Assembly: GCF_019063845.1 (NCBI RefSeq)
Contig: NZ_CP077683.1
Coordinates: forward strand, 744,001-808,000
Reading direction: 5' to 3'
DNA from: Geomonas subterranea
GTDB lineage: Bacteria > Desulfobacterota > Desulfuromonadia > Geobacterales > Geobacteraceae
DNA length: 64,000 bases
Shown in pieces: positions 24,275 through 33,886 of the stretch. The notes under the pieces were generated by a model that saw nothing but the letters and a program-made list of their open reading frames with translations, searched no databases and had not been told where the DNA came from. Position numbers and translations under genes: made by a program. Position 1 is the first letter of the stretch, and every line of letters begins with the position of its first letter.

Positions 24275-26314
24275 TCACTGCGCGGTCTTGAGCCAGCAGC
24301 GCAGCATCTCCGCCACGCTCCAGGCCTGCGCGATGCATCCCCTGGGGTTGTAGGGCTGCTCGGCGTCGAAGATCTCGCTGATGGAGCCGATGCACTGCTG
24401 GTTCAACTGCTGCACCAGGCCGTCCAGGAAGGCGCGCGCCGCCGGGACCTGGTCCGGGTAGAGCTTGAGCCATGAATCGATGAAGGTGCCGATGAGCCAG
24501 GGCCAGACCGTCCCCTGGTGGTAGGCGGCGTCCCGTGCACGGAGGTCGCCGTGGTAGGTCGCCTTGTAGTCGGGGTGCCCGGGGGCTAAGGTGCGCAGCC
24601 CCACCGGCGTCAACAGGCGCTGGCGCACCGTGTCCAGGACCTCGGGCCAGCGTTCCCGCTCAAGGACCGGGAACGGAAGCGATATGGCGAAGAGCTGGTT
24701 GGGGCGGCAGGCGTCGTCGTCGCCCAGTTCGCCGTCGACGACGTCGTAGAGGTACCCGCCGTCGTTGTACCAGAAGCGCTGGTTGAAGGAGCGGTAGGCC
24801 TGGTCGGCGTAGGCGCCGAGCTGGCGCGAGTACTGGTCGTCCCCGGACTGCTCGCTCCACTGCTGCATCAGGCGCAGGGCGTTGTACCAGAGCGCGTTCA
24901 GCTCCACGGCCTTGCCCCGCCGCGGTGTCACCACCCAGTCCCCGACCTTGGCGTCCATCCAGGTGAGCTGGTACCCCTCGGCCCCCTGCTTCAAAAGCCC
25001 GTCATTGGGGTCGACGCCGATGCCGAAGCTGGTGCCGGAGAGGTGCCGGTCGATGATCTCCCGCATCTGGGGCATGATCATGTGCAGCGTGGCGCGGTCG
25101 TTGGTGTACTCGAGGTAGCGGTTCAGGGCGTGGAAGAACCACAGGCTCGCGTCGGCGGTGTGGTAGAGCCCCTCGCTGTGCCCCTCCGGGAAGAGGTTCG
25201 GGATGAGGCCGTTTTTCACGTAGTGGGCGAAGGTGCGCAGGATCCACCCCGCCTCGGTGTGGCGCCCGGTGGCCAGGGTGAGCCCCTCGAGCGAGATCAT
25301 GGTGTCGCGTCCCCAGTCGGTGAACCAGTGATATCCGGCGATGACCGTGCAGACCTCGTCCCCCATGGCATGGGCGCGCACGCTGTCCTTGTGGCGGCCG
25401 GCCGGGGTGATGATGAACTGGTCGGTGGCGAGGACCAGTTCGGCGGGGAGCCCCTGGCGCGCCCTGGGGTCGGCGGCAGCCAGGAGGAGCCGGCGCCGCT
25501 CCCGCTCCATGTCCAGGGCGGCCGCAGGCGTCAGCGCGGCGATGGTTTCCCAGGTCTCCGTGGAGGCGGTGAGGGCGGCGTCCTGGCCGATACCCAGGTC
25601 GACTGCGAAGTACCCGGCGGTCCAGAGCGTCCCCAGCGAATCGTAGCCGCGGGAGCTTTCCACGTCGTAGAAGATGTCGGTATTGTGCTTCTCTTCCAGG
25701 GTGAAGTTCCCCCTGACGCCGTCGATCACCAGCCTCAGCTGGGGGGAGTTGGCGCCGGAGGAGATCTGGTAGCGGTTCTGCACCGCCGTGAACATGTAGG
25801 GATCGTCCGACATCGCGTCCACGGAGGCGTCGTGCGGGCGGAACTGCAGGTAGGGCTGCAGCTTGAGCCGCACCATCTTCTCGCCGGAAACGAGGCGGTA
25901 GATCATGTGCACCGTGTTCTGCCGGTGCACCATGACCAGCTGCTTCTCGATCACGGTCCCGTTGATCTCGTAGCGCCAGACCGGCAGGCCGTCCTCCAGC
26001 CGGAACCCGGTCAGGTACTCCATGCCGTGGAAGTCGAGTCCCGCCTCCTTCTGGTCGCCGCCGAAGCGCACCATGCTCCCGTCGGGGAAGCGGATCGCCT
26101 CGGTGAGCCGGTTGAGCATCACGATGCGCCCCATGGGGGAGGGGTAGGCGGCGATGAGCAGGCCGTGGTAGCGCCTGGTCAGCGCGCCGCAGACGGTCCC
26201 GGAGGCATACCCGCCAAGGCCGTTGGTCAGGAGCCATTCCTGCTCCAGGAGTTGCCGCGTCTTCACTTCCTCGTCGTGGCGGTCGAAATGGAATTCCCGC
26301 GTCACCGTGGTCAT
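24275..26314 (-). CDS. Glycogen debranching enzyme (amylo-alpha-1,6-glucosidase)
   Basis: A 679-residue cytosolic enzyme that removes alpha-1,6 branches from glycogen or limit dextrins. The N-terminal domain begins with LTNGLGGYASGTVCG and RRYHGLLIAAYPSPMGR, typical of bacterial GDE. The catalytic (alpha/alpha)6 domain carries YHWFTDWGRDTMISLEGL, with the conserved Asp, and the C-terminal HQGTVWPWLIGTF. Its ATG overlaps the treZ stop in an ATGA, indicating translational coupling, and AAGGAGGGGACC lies just upstream. With TreZ it suggests conversion of storage alpha-glucan. Confidence 0.92.
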   Translation of the reverse strand: MTTVTREFHFDRHDEEVKTRQLLEQEWLLTNGLGGYASGTVCGALTRRYHGLLIAAYPSPMGRIVMLNRLTEAIRFPDGSMVRFGGDQKEAGLDFHGMEYLTGFRLEDGLPVWRYEINGTVIEKQLVMVHRQNTVHMIYRLVSGEKMVRLKLQPYLQFRPHDASVDAMSDDPYMFTAVQNRYQISSGANSPQLRLVIDGVRGNFTLEEKHNTDIFYDVESSRGYDSLGTLWTAGYFAVDLGIGQDAALTASTETWETIAALTPAAALDMERERRRLLLAAADPRARQGLPAELVLATDQFIITPAGRHKDSVRAHAMGDEVCTVIAGYHWFTDWGRDTMISLEGLTLATGRHTEAGWILRTFAHYVKNGLIPNLFPEGHSEGLYHTADASLWFFHALNRYLEYTNDRATLHMIMPQMREIIDRHLSGTSFGIGVDPNDGLLKQGAEGYQLTWMDAKVGDWVVTPRRGKAVELNALWYNALRLMQQWSEQSGDDQYSRQLGAYADQAYRSFNQRFWYNDGGYLYDVVDGELGDDDACRPNQLFAISLPFPVLERERWPEVLDTVRQRLLTPVGLRTLAPGHPDYKATYHGDLRARDAAYHQGTVWPWLIGTFIDSWLKLYPDQVPAARAFLDGLVQQLNQQCIGSISEIFDAEQPYNPRGCIAQAWSVAEMLRCWLKTAQ

Positions 26315-28188
26315 GGCTGGTCCCCTCCTTCCGGCACCGGAATCAGTACCTGCGTCGCGTACCCCTGCAGGCGCCAGAACTTCTCGGTGTCGAGCTTCGG
26401 CGTGCCGGAACCGCCGAACTCGATCTTTTCGCTGCTCCAAAGTGTCTGCCACGCGCACCCCCGCGGAGGGGCGAGCATCGGCTCGGGGATGGGGACCAGG
26501 TGCAGCTCCCGACCCAGGTTGACCAGCACCAGGCGCTGCTCGCCGTCCAGGAAGTAGCGGAGCAAGAAGCCTCCCTGTCCCAGCACCGCCCCTTCTATGT
26601 GGCAGGCGTAGCCGCGGATAAAGACCGGGTCTTCGCGCCTTAGGCGGATCAGGTCCCGGTAGAGCGCGTAGACCTTTTGGTGGCGCTCCCGCTCCTTGAG
26701 GTCGATCACGGACTGCTGGAAGGTGTCCAGTTCGTACGGCTTGTCGATGGTGTCGATCACCTCGGGGGAATCGACGTTGGTGAACTGCTTCAGGAACTCG
26801 ATGCGCCCGGCGTGGACCTGCTGGGAGGTATCCGGGCTCAGGTCGGCGAAGTAGAGGAAGGGGGCGCTGGCGCAAAACTCCTGTCCCTGGAAGATCATCG
26901 GGGTCTGGGGGAGGAGAAACAGCACGGCGGTCATGGCGCGCAGCGCCGCGGGGTTGGTCAGCTTGTGGACGCGGATGCCCCAGGCCGAGTTGCCGATCTG
27001 GTCGTGGTTCTGGATGTAATTGACGTAGCAGCTGGGACTGATGCCGAGGGTGGGGGAGCCGCGGCGCTTACCCTGCCAGAAATAGAACTGCCCCTGGTAG
27101 AGGTAGCTCCACTTGGCACAGGAGATCAGCTCCTGCGGAGAGCCGAAGTATTCGGAATAGTAGGCGTCGTGGTAGCCGGTAAGCGCCACGTGGGCGCTGT
27201 GGTGGAAATCGTCGTTCCAGACCCCGTCCATGCCGAAGCCCCCTTCCTCCCTGGGGCGCAGGCAGCGGTAGTCCTGGTTCTCGTTCTCGGCCACCAGGAA
27301 CAGCTTGCGCCCCCGGGCGGCCTCCCGGGCGTGCCGCGTGATGTCCCCCAGGATATGGACCGGCGAGTCGTCGACGATGGCGTGGGTGGCGTCGAAGCGT
27401 AGGCCGTCCAGGTGGAACTCCTCGATCCAGTAGGCGGCGTTGGAGACGAAGAATTCGCGCACCGGGGCGCTTTGCCTGCCATCGAAGTTCATCACCTTGC
27501 CCCAGTCGCTGTCGTGCTCCCCGTAGTAGAACTGGGAGAAGCGGGCCAGGTAGTTCCCCTCCGGGCCGAAGTGGTTGTAGACCACGTCCAGCAGGACGCC
27601 GAGCCCGAGGGTGTGGGCGTGGTCCACGAAGCTGCGCATGTCGTCGGGCGTGCCATAGAGCCTGGTGGGGGCGAAGTGGTTCACGCCGTCGTACCCCCAG
27701 CCGAACCGGCCGGGGAAATCCGCCACCGGCATCACCTCCACCAGGGTGATGCCGAGCTCCTTGAGTGCGGGGAGCTGCTCCTGTGCGGCGCGCCAGGTTC
27801 CCTCCCTGGTGAAGGTGCCCAGGTGCAGTTCGTAGATGACCTGCCCCTCGCGCTCCACCCCGGGCCACCCCTCGTCGCTCCAGGTGAAATTCTCGGGGGC
27901 TATCACCTGGGAGGGGCCGTGCGGCCCCTCGGGCTGGAACCGGGAGGCGGGGTCGGGGAAACACTCGCCGCCGTCCAGGCAGTAGCGGTAACGTGAGCCG
28001 GCACCGGCCTCGCGGCAGATGCCGGAAAAATACCCCCCTTCTTCCGGGGCGAGCGCCGTCGCCTGTGGCGTCGGAGCCCCCTCGAGCACCACCTCCACCT
28101 CCCTGTGTCCCGGCGCCCAGACCCGGAAGTGCACCCCCTCCGGCACCATCTCCGCTCCGATCGGCAACTTTCTCTGTACCGCAGCCAT
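26311..28188 (-). CDS. treZ: Malto-oligosyltrehalose trehalohydrolase
   Basis: A 625-residue GH13 enzyme that releases trehalose from maltooligosyl-trehalose. Domains in order: an N-terminal CBM48-like beta domain (VHFRVWAPGHREVEVVL); a TIM barrel with VIYELHLGTFTREG, LLDVVYNHFGPEGNY, the nucleophile segment GLRFDATHAI, acid/base region LFLVAENENQDYR and NYIQNHDQIGN; and a C-terminal beta domain. The FWQGKRRG segment is characteristic of TreZ. ATG at 28188 is supported by GGGAGGGGCG. The partner TreY is not in the window, so the pathway must be completed elsewhere. Divergent from the glycan cluster. Confidence 0.93.
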   Translation of the reverse strand: MAAVQRKLPIGAEMVPEGVHFRVWAPGHREVEVVLEGAPTPQATALAPEEGGYFSGICREAGAGSRYRYCLDGGECFPDPASRFQPEGPHGPSQVIAPENFTWSDEGWPGVEREGQVIYELHLGTFTREGTWRAAQEQLPALKELGITLVEVMPVADFPGRFGWGYDGVNHFAPTRLYGTPDDMRSFVDHAHTLGLGVLLDVVYNHFGPEGNYLARFSQFYYGEHDSDWGKVMNFDGRQSAPVREFFVSNAAYWIEEFHLDGLRFDATHAIVDDSPVHILGDITRHAREAARGRKLFLVAENENQDYRCLRPREEGGFGMDGVWNDDFHHSAHVALTGYHDAYYSEYFGSPQELISCAKWSYLYQGQFYFWQGKRRGSPTLGISPSCYVNYIQNHDQIGNSAWGIRVHKLTNPAALRAMTAVLFLLPQTPMIFQGQEFCASAPFLYFADLSPDTSQQVHAGRIEFLKQFTNVDSPEVIDTIDKPYELDTFQQSVIDLKERERHQKVYALYRDLIRLRREDPVFIRGYACHIEGAVLGQGGFLLRYFLDGEQRLVLVNLGRELHLVPIPEPMLAPPRGCAWQTLWSSEKIEFGGSGTPKLDTEKFWRLQGYATQVLIPVPEGGDQP

Positions 28189-28523
28189 CGCCCCTCCCGA
28201 GCCGTCCACTGTCCGGAAAAATTAACACGCTTTAAAATAACACACTCCCCGGATTTTAAAACCGAAGCGGCGCCGGGCCTTTCTCATGTGCCTTCATTTC
28301 CGTCGCCGCGATCTCCCCGTCGTCGCAACTGTGAATTGCGGGAGGGGTGCCAAGGGCCCCCATCTCCGCCAACTTACTGGGAGAAAGAGCACTTTTTTGC
28401 GCCATGCGGTTTGACAGAAAATCCGTCACTGCTAGTATTGAGTTTTGTTAATTTGAACCGATTAACCTTGTATTAATTAGATCTCCGCTACCGCAGATAT
28501 CTCACCCCTTCAGGGAGGGTCCT
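28189..28523. other. Divergent intergenic region between treZ and the glycan cluster
   Basis: 335 bases, AT-rich at both ends. It contains the promoter of the plus-strand cluster (28411-28438) and an AT-rich stretch at 28218-28262 (TTAAAATAAC) that probably serves treZ. No ORF of note and no obvious inverted operator. Confidence 0.5.
28411..28438 (+). promoter_or_regulatory. Promoter of the glycan cluster
   Basis: TTGACA at 28411-28416, 16-base spacer, TAGTAT at 28433-28438. It leaves a leader of about 80 bases before the first gene. Confidence 0.65.
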
Positions 28524-29645
28524 ATGGCTGGGAGCGTTCTTATCACGGGGGGGGCCGGTTTCATCGGTTCCCACCTGGCGGACGAGCTGCTGCGTCATGG
28601 TTACCGGGTGCGCGTGCTGGACAGTCTGGTGCCGCAGGTCCACGGCCCCGATGCCGGACGGCCTGGCTATCTCGACCCCGAGGTCGAACTGATCAAGGGT
28701 GACGTGCGGGACCAGGCTGCGGTGCAAAAGGCGCTCGCCGGCACCGAGGCGGTGTTCCATCTGGCCGCCATGGTCGGGGTCGGCCAGAGCATGTACGAGA
28801 TCGAGCGCTACACCTCGGTGAACAACTGCGGCACGGCGGTGCTGCTCGAGGCGATGGCCAAGGAGCGGGGTGAGCGCAAGCTGATCGTCGCCTCCAGCAT
28901 GAGCATCTACGGGGAAGGACGCTACCGGGACGGCAGCGGGGCGTACTACGACGACGTGAGAAGGGAGGTCGGGCAGTTGCAGCGGGGGGACTGGGAGCCG
29001 CTAATCGGGGAGCGCGAGCCGCTCATTCCGGTCCCGACACCGGAGGAGAAAGCGCCGTCGCTCGCCTCGGTCTACGCCCTTTCCAAGTACGACCAGGAGC
29101 GCATGGCGCTCATCGTGGGGGGATGCTACCGGATTCCGGTGATCGCCCTGCGCTTTTTCAACGTCTACGGCACCAGGCAGGCGCTTTCCAACCCCTACAC
29201 CGGGGTGCTCGCCATCTTCGCCTCCAGGCTCATGAACGGTAACCCCCCACGCATCTTCGAGGATGGCCGCCAGCAGCGCGACTTCGTCAGCGTGCACGAC
29301 GTGGCGACCGCCTGCCGCCTGGCGCTCGAGGTGGATCAGCAGAAGCAGCAGCTCTTCAACATAGGAAGCGGCGCCAGGATATCGGTGCTGCAGGTGCTGG
29401 AGCGTTTCTGCCAGGTCCTCAACGTTAATTCGATCGAGCCGGAGATAACCGGCAGCTACCGTGCCGGCGACATCCGGCACTGCTTCGCCGACATCACGAG
29501 CGCGCGCGAGGTGCTGGGGTACGCGCCGCGGGTCGGTTTCGAGGAGGGGCTCAGGGAACTGGCCGGCTGGCTGGAAGGGGAAGTGGCGGTAGACCGGGTC
29601 GCGCAGGCGCACGCCGAACTGGCCCAGCGGGGATTGACGCTATGA
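28524..29645 (+). CDS. NAD-dependent nucleotide-sugar epimerase/dehydratase
   Basis: A 373-residue extended short-chain dehydrogenase acting on a nucleotide sugar. NAD-binding GGAGFIGSHLADELL is at the N-terminus, followed by a GDVRD motif, FHLAAMVGVGQS, ASSMSIYGEG and the catalytic pair YALSK (Tyr-x3-Lys) near residue 190. An insertion of about 30 residues between the Ser and Tyr motifs (RREVGQLQRGDWEPL) is longer than in GalE. It resembles 4-epimerases of the UDP-glucose/dTDP-rhamnose kind; the substrate is not determinable. It is first in the cluster and ends in an ATGA overlap with the fusion gene. Confidence 0.85.
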   Translation: MAGSVLITGGAGFIGSHLADELLRHGYRVRVLDSLVPQVHGPDAGRPGYLDPEVELIKGDVRDQAAVQKALAGTEAVFHLAAMVGVGQSMYEIERYTSVNNCGTAVLLEAMAKERGERKLIVASSMSIYGEGRYRDGSGAYYDDVRREVGQLQRGDWEPLIGEREPLIPVPTPEEKAPSLASVYALSKYDQERMALIVGGCYRIPVIALRFFNVYGTRQALSNPYTGVLAIFASRLMNGNPPRIFEDGRQQRDFVSVHDVATACRLALEVDQQKQQLFNIGSGARISVLQVLERFCQVLNVNSIEPEITGSYRAGDIRHCFADITSAREVLGYAPRVGFEEGLRELAGWLEGEVAVDRVAQAHAELAQRGLTL

Positions 29646-31696
29646 GCCGCCCGGGTGTGGAGTCGTTGCCGGAGAACTTCGGCATGGTGGAGTGGTTCCG
29701 TCCCGGCGAACGGGAGCGGGTGGAGCGGGTGCTCTCCGATATGAAGAGGCTCGGGGCGGGGCGCCTGCGCACCGGCATTTCCTGGGCCGACTGGTACACG
29801 AGCGAAGGGAGAAGCTGGTACGACTGGCTGATCCCGCGCCTTTGCAGCGAGGTGGAACTGCTCCCCTGCGTCCTGTACACGCCGCCGTCGATCGGGATCG
29901 AGGCGAAGACCTCCTCGCCCCCCAAAAGGGCGCGGGACTACGCCGACTTCATCGACCTCTTCATCACCGCCTTCGGGGAGCATTTCGAGTACGTGGAGCT
30001 TTGGAACGAGCCCAACAACTTAAGCGAATGGGACTGGACCCTCGACCCGCACTGGACCGGGTTCGGCGAGATGATCGGGGGGGCGGCCTACTGGGCCAGG
30101 AAGCGGGGCAAGAGGACCGTGCTGGGGGGGATGAGCCCCATCGACGGGCACTGGCTCTGCCGCATGTTCGAACTGGGGGTCATGGACTACATCGACGTGG
30201 TGGGGATCCACGGCTTCCCGGACATCTTCGACTACACCTGGAAGGGGTGGGGGAGAAACATCGCCATGGTGCGGGAGATCCTGGACCAGCATGGATCCTC
30301 CTGCGAGATCTGGGTCACGGAAGCGGGATTCTCCACCTGGCAGCACGACGAGTTCAAGCAGGCCCGGGTGTTCCTCGAGTTCCTGGAGGCCCCGGCGCAG
30401 CGCCTGTACTGGTACGGCGCCGACGACCTGGACCCTGCGCTGGCCGCGGTGGACCGGTTCCACCTGGATGAGCGTGAATACTATTTCGGTTTCCGCAAGG
30501 CGGACGGCACCCCGAAGCTGCTCTACCGCCTGCTCGAGGAGGGGAAGATGACGGCGCTCAAACAGGTCGGAGCGGTGGCGACACCGGCGCCGGCGCAGAC
30601 GAAATCCGGGGAAAGGGCGGTCCTCGTGACCGGTGGCGCCGGCTTCATCGGCACGAACCTCGTGCACCACCTGGCCCGGGAGGGGCGCCGGGTCATCGTG
30701 TACGACAACCTCTCCCGCCCCGGCGTGGAGGAGAACCTCCTCTGGCTCAAGGAGAACTGCGGCGACCGCCTCGAGGTGAGGATCGCCGATACCAGGAACC
30801 ACCTGGCGCTGCATGACGCCATCGCCCAGAGCTCGCACGTCTTCCACTTCGCCGCGCAGGTCGCGGTCACCACCAGCGTCGACAACCCGGCCGCCGATTT
30901 CGCCATCAACGGGGAGGGGACCTTCGCGCTTTTGGAGGCGATCCGCACCGCGAAGGAGCGCCCCTCCCTGTTGTTCACCTCGACCAACAAGGTCTACGGC
31001 GGGATCGAGGGGTGCGATATCCGCAAGAACGGCACCCGCTACCAGCCGCTGGATGCGGAGTTGCGCCGCTACGGTTTCAGTGAGGGGACGCCGCTCGATT
31101 TCCTGAGCCCCTACGGCTGCTCCAAGGGGTGCGCCGACCAGTACGTCCTCGACTACGCCCGCAGCTTCGGGATTCACGCCGCGGTCTTCAGGATGAGCTG
31201 CATCTATGGCCCGCACCAGTACGGCACGGAGGACCAGGGGTGGGTGGCACACTTCGCCATCAGGACCCTGAAAGGGGAGCCGATCACCCTCTACGGCGAC
31301 GGTTACCAGGTGCGCGACCTCCTCTTCGTCGAGGACCTGGTGGACGCGATGTGCCGTGCCAGCGCCATGATGCCCGAGCTCACCGGCCAGGCCTTCAACA
31401 TCGGGGGAGGACCGGAGCGCGCCGCGAGCCTGCTGGAACTTCTGGAGCTGTTGCGCGCCCTGCACGGGTCGCTGCCGCCGGTCAGTTTCGATGAGTGGCG
31501 CACAGGGGATCAGCGCTACTACGTCTCCGATACCATGAAATTCGAGGCCGCCACCGGCTGGACGCCGCGCCATTCCGTTCAGGAAGGGGTGGAGCGGCTC
31601 TACCGCTGGTTGTGCCAGTCGTTACGCGTCCCGCCGCCTGCCGCGGGGGATGCCAGGAGGGAAAGCTACCCGGCTTCGGGTGTGGAGGCGATGTGA
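29642..31696 (+). CDS. Fusion: clan GH-A-like glycoside hydrolase domain + CDP-paratose 2-epimerase-like domain
   Basis: A 684-residue two-domain protein. Residues 1-305 form a TIM-barrel-type glycosidase-like domain with the acid/base motif WNEPNN (Glu123) and a second Glu in WVTEAGF (Glu227), the spacing and context of clan GH-A enzymes such as beta-xylosidases. No signal peptide is present. Residues 325-670 are an NAD-dependent epimerase. GGAGFIG is at 331-337, followed by FHFAAQVAVTTSV and TSTNKVYGG. SPYGCSK supplies catalytic Tyr491 and Lys495, and IYGPHQYGTEDQGWVAHF matches CDP-paratose/tyvelose 2-epimerases. A Pro/Ala linker joins them. The start overlaps the previous gene by four bases, the stop overlaps the next by one. 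Confidence 0.87.
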   Translation: MSRPGVESLPENFGMVEWFRPGERERVERVLSDMKRLGAGRLRTGISWADWYTSEGRSWYDWLIPRLCSEVELLPCVLYTPPSIGIEAKTSSPPKRARDYADFIDLFITAFGEHFEYVELWNEPNNLSEWDWTLDPHWTGFGEMIGGAAYWARKRGKRTVLGGMSPIDGHWLCRMFELGVMDYIDVVGIHGFPDIFDYTWKGWGRNIAMVREILDQHGSSCEIWVTEAGFSTWQHDEFKQARVFLEFLEAPAQRLYWYGADDLDPALAAVDRFHLDEREYYFGFRKADGTPKLLYRLLEEGKMTALKQVGAVATPAPAQTKSGERAVLVTGGAGFIGTNLVHHLAREGRRVIVYDNLSRPGVEENLLWLKENCGDRLEVRIADTRNHLALHDAIAQSSHVFHFAAQVAVTTSVDNPAADFAINGEGTFALLEAIRTAKERPSLLFTSTNKVYGGIEGCDIRKNGTRYQPLDAELRRYGFSEGTPLDFLSPYGCSKGCADQYVLDYARSFGIHAAVFRMSCIYGPHQYGTEDQGWVAHFAIRTLKGEPITLYGDGYQVRDLLFVEDLVDAMCRASAMMPELTGQAFNIGGGPERAASLLELLELLRALHGSLPPVSFDEWRTGDQRYYVSDTMKFEAATGWTPRHSVQEGVERLYRWLCQSLRVPPPAAGDARRESYPASGVEAM

Positions 31697-32667
31697 TGAG
31701 CGAGATGATGCAGGCGGCGGTGATCACCGGACCTGGCGTGGCCGCCGTGCAACTGGTGCCCCGGCCGGAACCGGGGGCGGGAGAGGTGCTGGTGGCGATG
31801 GAGGGATGCGGCGTCTGCGCCTCCAACCTCCCTTTGTGGCAGGGGCGCACATGGTTCGACTACCCGGCGCTCCCCGGCGCCCCCGGACACGAGGGGTGGG
31901 GGAGGGTGCAGGCGCTCGGAGCAGGGGTGCAGGGGGTGAGGGTGGGGGACCGGGTCACCTTCCTCTCCTACAACGCCTACGCGCAGTACGACCGGGTACA
32001 GGCGGACGCCCTGGTGAAGATCCCGGCCTCGCTGGACGGGCAGCCGTTCCCGGGAGAGCCGGTCGGCTGCGCCATGAACGTGTTCCGGCGCAGCGCCATC
32101 GAGCCGGGGCAGACCGTCGTACTGATCGGCGCGGGTTTTCTGGGCGCCATCTTCACCGCGCTCGCCACGGCGCGCGGGGCACGCGTGATCGCCATCTCGC
32201 GGCGCGGCTTCGCCCTGGAGCTCGCCCGGCGCTGCGGCGCCGAGGAGACCGTGATCCTCGACGATCACCAGCGGGTCATGGAGCGGGTGCGGCAGTTGGC
32301 CGGGGAGCGGGGATGCGACCGGGTGGTGGAGGCCACCGGCCACCAGTGGCCGCTGGATCTGGCCGGCGAACTGGTGCGGGAAGGGGGCAAGATCGTCATC
32401 GCCGGGTACCACCAGGACGGGCTGCGCCAGGTCAACGTCCAGCTCTGGAACTGGAAGGGTATCGACGTCATCAACGCGCACGAGCGCGACCCGCGGGTCT
32501 ACCTCGAGGGGATGCGCGCAGGGATCGCCGCGGTGGAATCGAAGATGTTCCCGCTGAAGGAACTGATCACACACAGCTTTTCCCTGGAGGAACTCGGCCG
32601 CGCCTACCAGGCCCTGGAAGGGCGCCCCGACGGCTTTCTCAAGGCGATGATCCGCATCGAGCAGTAG
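31696..32667 (+). CDS. Zinc-type medium-chain alcohol/sugar dehydrogenase
   Basis: A 323-residue MDR-superfamily oxidoreductase. The GroES-like catalytic domain carries GCGVCASNLPLW and GAPGHEGWG, the positions of the zinc-binding Cys and His-Glu. The Rossmann domain carries VLIGAGFLGAIFTALA. The four-Cys structural zinc lobe typical of classical ADH is absent, so this is a shorter sugar/polyol type. ATG at 31696 shares a base with the preceding TGA (TGATG). An extended frame upstream overlaps the fusion gene and is not used. Partner of the adjacent MocA-type oxidoreductase. Confidence 0.83.
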   Translation: MSEMMQAAVITGPGVAAVQLVPRPEPGAGEVLVAMEGCGVCASNLPLWQGRTWFDYPALPGAPGHEGWGRVQALGAGVQGVRVGDRVTFLSYNAYAQYDRVQADALVKIPASLDGQPFPGEPVGCAMNVFRRSAIEPGQTVVLIGAGFLGAIFTALATARGARVIAISRRGFALELARRCGAEETVILDDHQRVMERVRQLAGERGCDRVVEATGHQWPLDLAGELVREGGKIVIAGYHQDGLRQVNVQLWNWKGIDVINAHERDPRVYLEGMRAGIAAVESKMFPLKELITHSFSLEELGRAYQALEGRPDGFLKAMIRIEQ

Positions 32668-32680
32668 GAAAGGGGAGGCA

Positions 32681-33682
32681 ATGAAGAAGAAACAGGCATT
32701 GCCGAGGCTTGGTTTCCTCGGCACCGGCTGGATCGGCCGGCACAGGATGGAGGCCATCGTCAAAAGCGGGGAGGCCGAGGTGGCCGCCATCGCGGATCTT
32801 TCTCCCGACAACGCCCGGGAGGCGGGGAGGCTCGCGCCGGGGGCGCCGATTCTGGAGTCGCTGGAGGAGCTTTTGGAGCTCGACCTGGACGGCGTGGTGA
32901 TCGCGACGCCGAGCGCCGGGCACTGTTACCAGGCGCTGCGCGCCTTGGACCGCGGGCTGGCCGTCTTCTGCCAGAAGCCTTTGGGGAGAAACGCGGAAGA
33001 GGCGCAACTCGTGGTGGGCGCGGCGCAGGCGGTGAACCGCCTTCTGGGGGTGGACTTCTCCTACCGCTACACCGACGCCCTGCAGAAGATGCATCAGCTG
33101 GTGAGTTCCGGCGAACTGGGGCAGGTCTACGCCGCCGACCTCGTCTTCCACAACGCCTACGGTCCGGACAAGGACTGGTTTTACGACCCCGAGCTCTCAG
33201 GTGGAGGGTGTCTCATGGACCTCGGCAGCCACCTGGTCGACCTGGCGCTCTGGTTCTTCGGTTATCCAGTGGTGCGCAGCGTCTCCAGCTCGATTTTCGC
33301 CGGAGGGGAGAGACTTAAGGGGGGCTCGGGGAAGGTGGAGGACTACGCCGTGGTCTCCCTGGTGCTGGACGAGGGGCACACGGTGCGGCTCGCCTGTTCC
33401 TGGAACGTATCGGCGGGACGGGACGCCGTCATCGAGTCGAGCTTCTACGGGACCCGCGGCGGCGTGAGCTTCAAGAACGTGCAGGGCTCCTTCTATGACT
33501 TCGTGGCTGAACGCTTCCGCGGCACGGCCTGCGAGACCATCGCCGCTCCCCCCGATGAGTGGGGCGGCCGCTGCGCCATCGCCTGGGCGCGCCAGTTAAG
33601 ATTAGGAGGGGGCGCCTTCGATCCTCAGGCGGAGCACCTGGTCCGGGTGGCCGAGGTACTCGACGCGGCCTACGGAAGGTAG
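32681..33682 (+). CDS. Gfo/Idh/MocA family oxidoreductase
   Basis: A 333-residue NAD(P)-dependent oxidoreductase. The dinucleotide loop GTGWIGRHRM is near residue 13. The family EKP motif appears as CQKPLG, with Gln in place of Glu. A C-terminal alpha/beta domain with GGGCLMDLGSHLVDLALWFFG, whose Asp and His are the expected catalytic pair, completes the fold. Members act on sugars, inositols or nucleotide sugars. ATG is preceded by GGGGAGGC, 13 bases after the ADH-type gene. Confidence 0.87.
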   Translation: MKKKQALPRLGFLGTGWIGRHRMEAIVKSGEAEVAAIADLSPDNAREAGRLAPGAPILESLEELLELDLDGVVIATPSAGHCYQALRALDRGLAVFCQKPLGRNAEEAQLVVGAAQAVNRLLGVDFSYRYTDALQKMHQLVSSGELGQVYAADLVFHNAYGPDKDWFYDPELSGGGCLMDLGSHLVDLALWFFGYPVVRSVSSSIFAGGERLKGGSGKVEDYAVVSLVLDEGHTVRLACSWNVSAGRDAVIESSFYGTRGGVSFKNVQGSFYDFVAERFRGTACETIAAPPDEWGGRCAIAWARQLRLGGGAFDPQAEHLVRVAEVLDAAYGR

Positions 33683-33886
33683 TCAGGTAAGTCGGTAAAC
33701 AGATACATGTATAAAGCGATAAGCGCGACGGGCGTGCGTTACGGCAATGCTCTTTGTCCCGACGGAGGGGAGGGGCGCGCCCCCGTCTGCGCATGCGGAG
33801 CCTCGATCTCATGAGGCGGTAGCGCTTAATGGGCTAATTTTTCCACTGATTTTTCAACCCGATGCTGCAGGCGGGAAATTTTGTTC

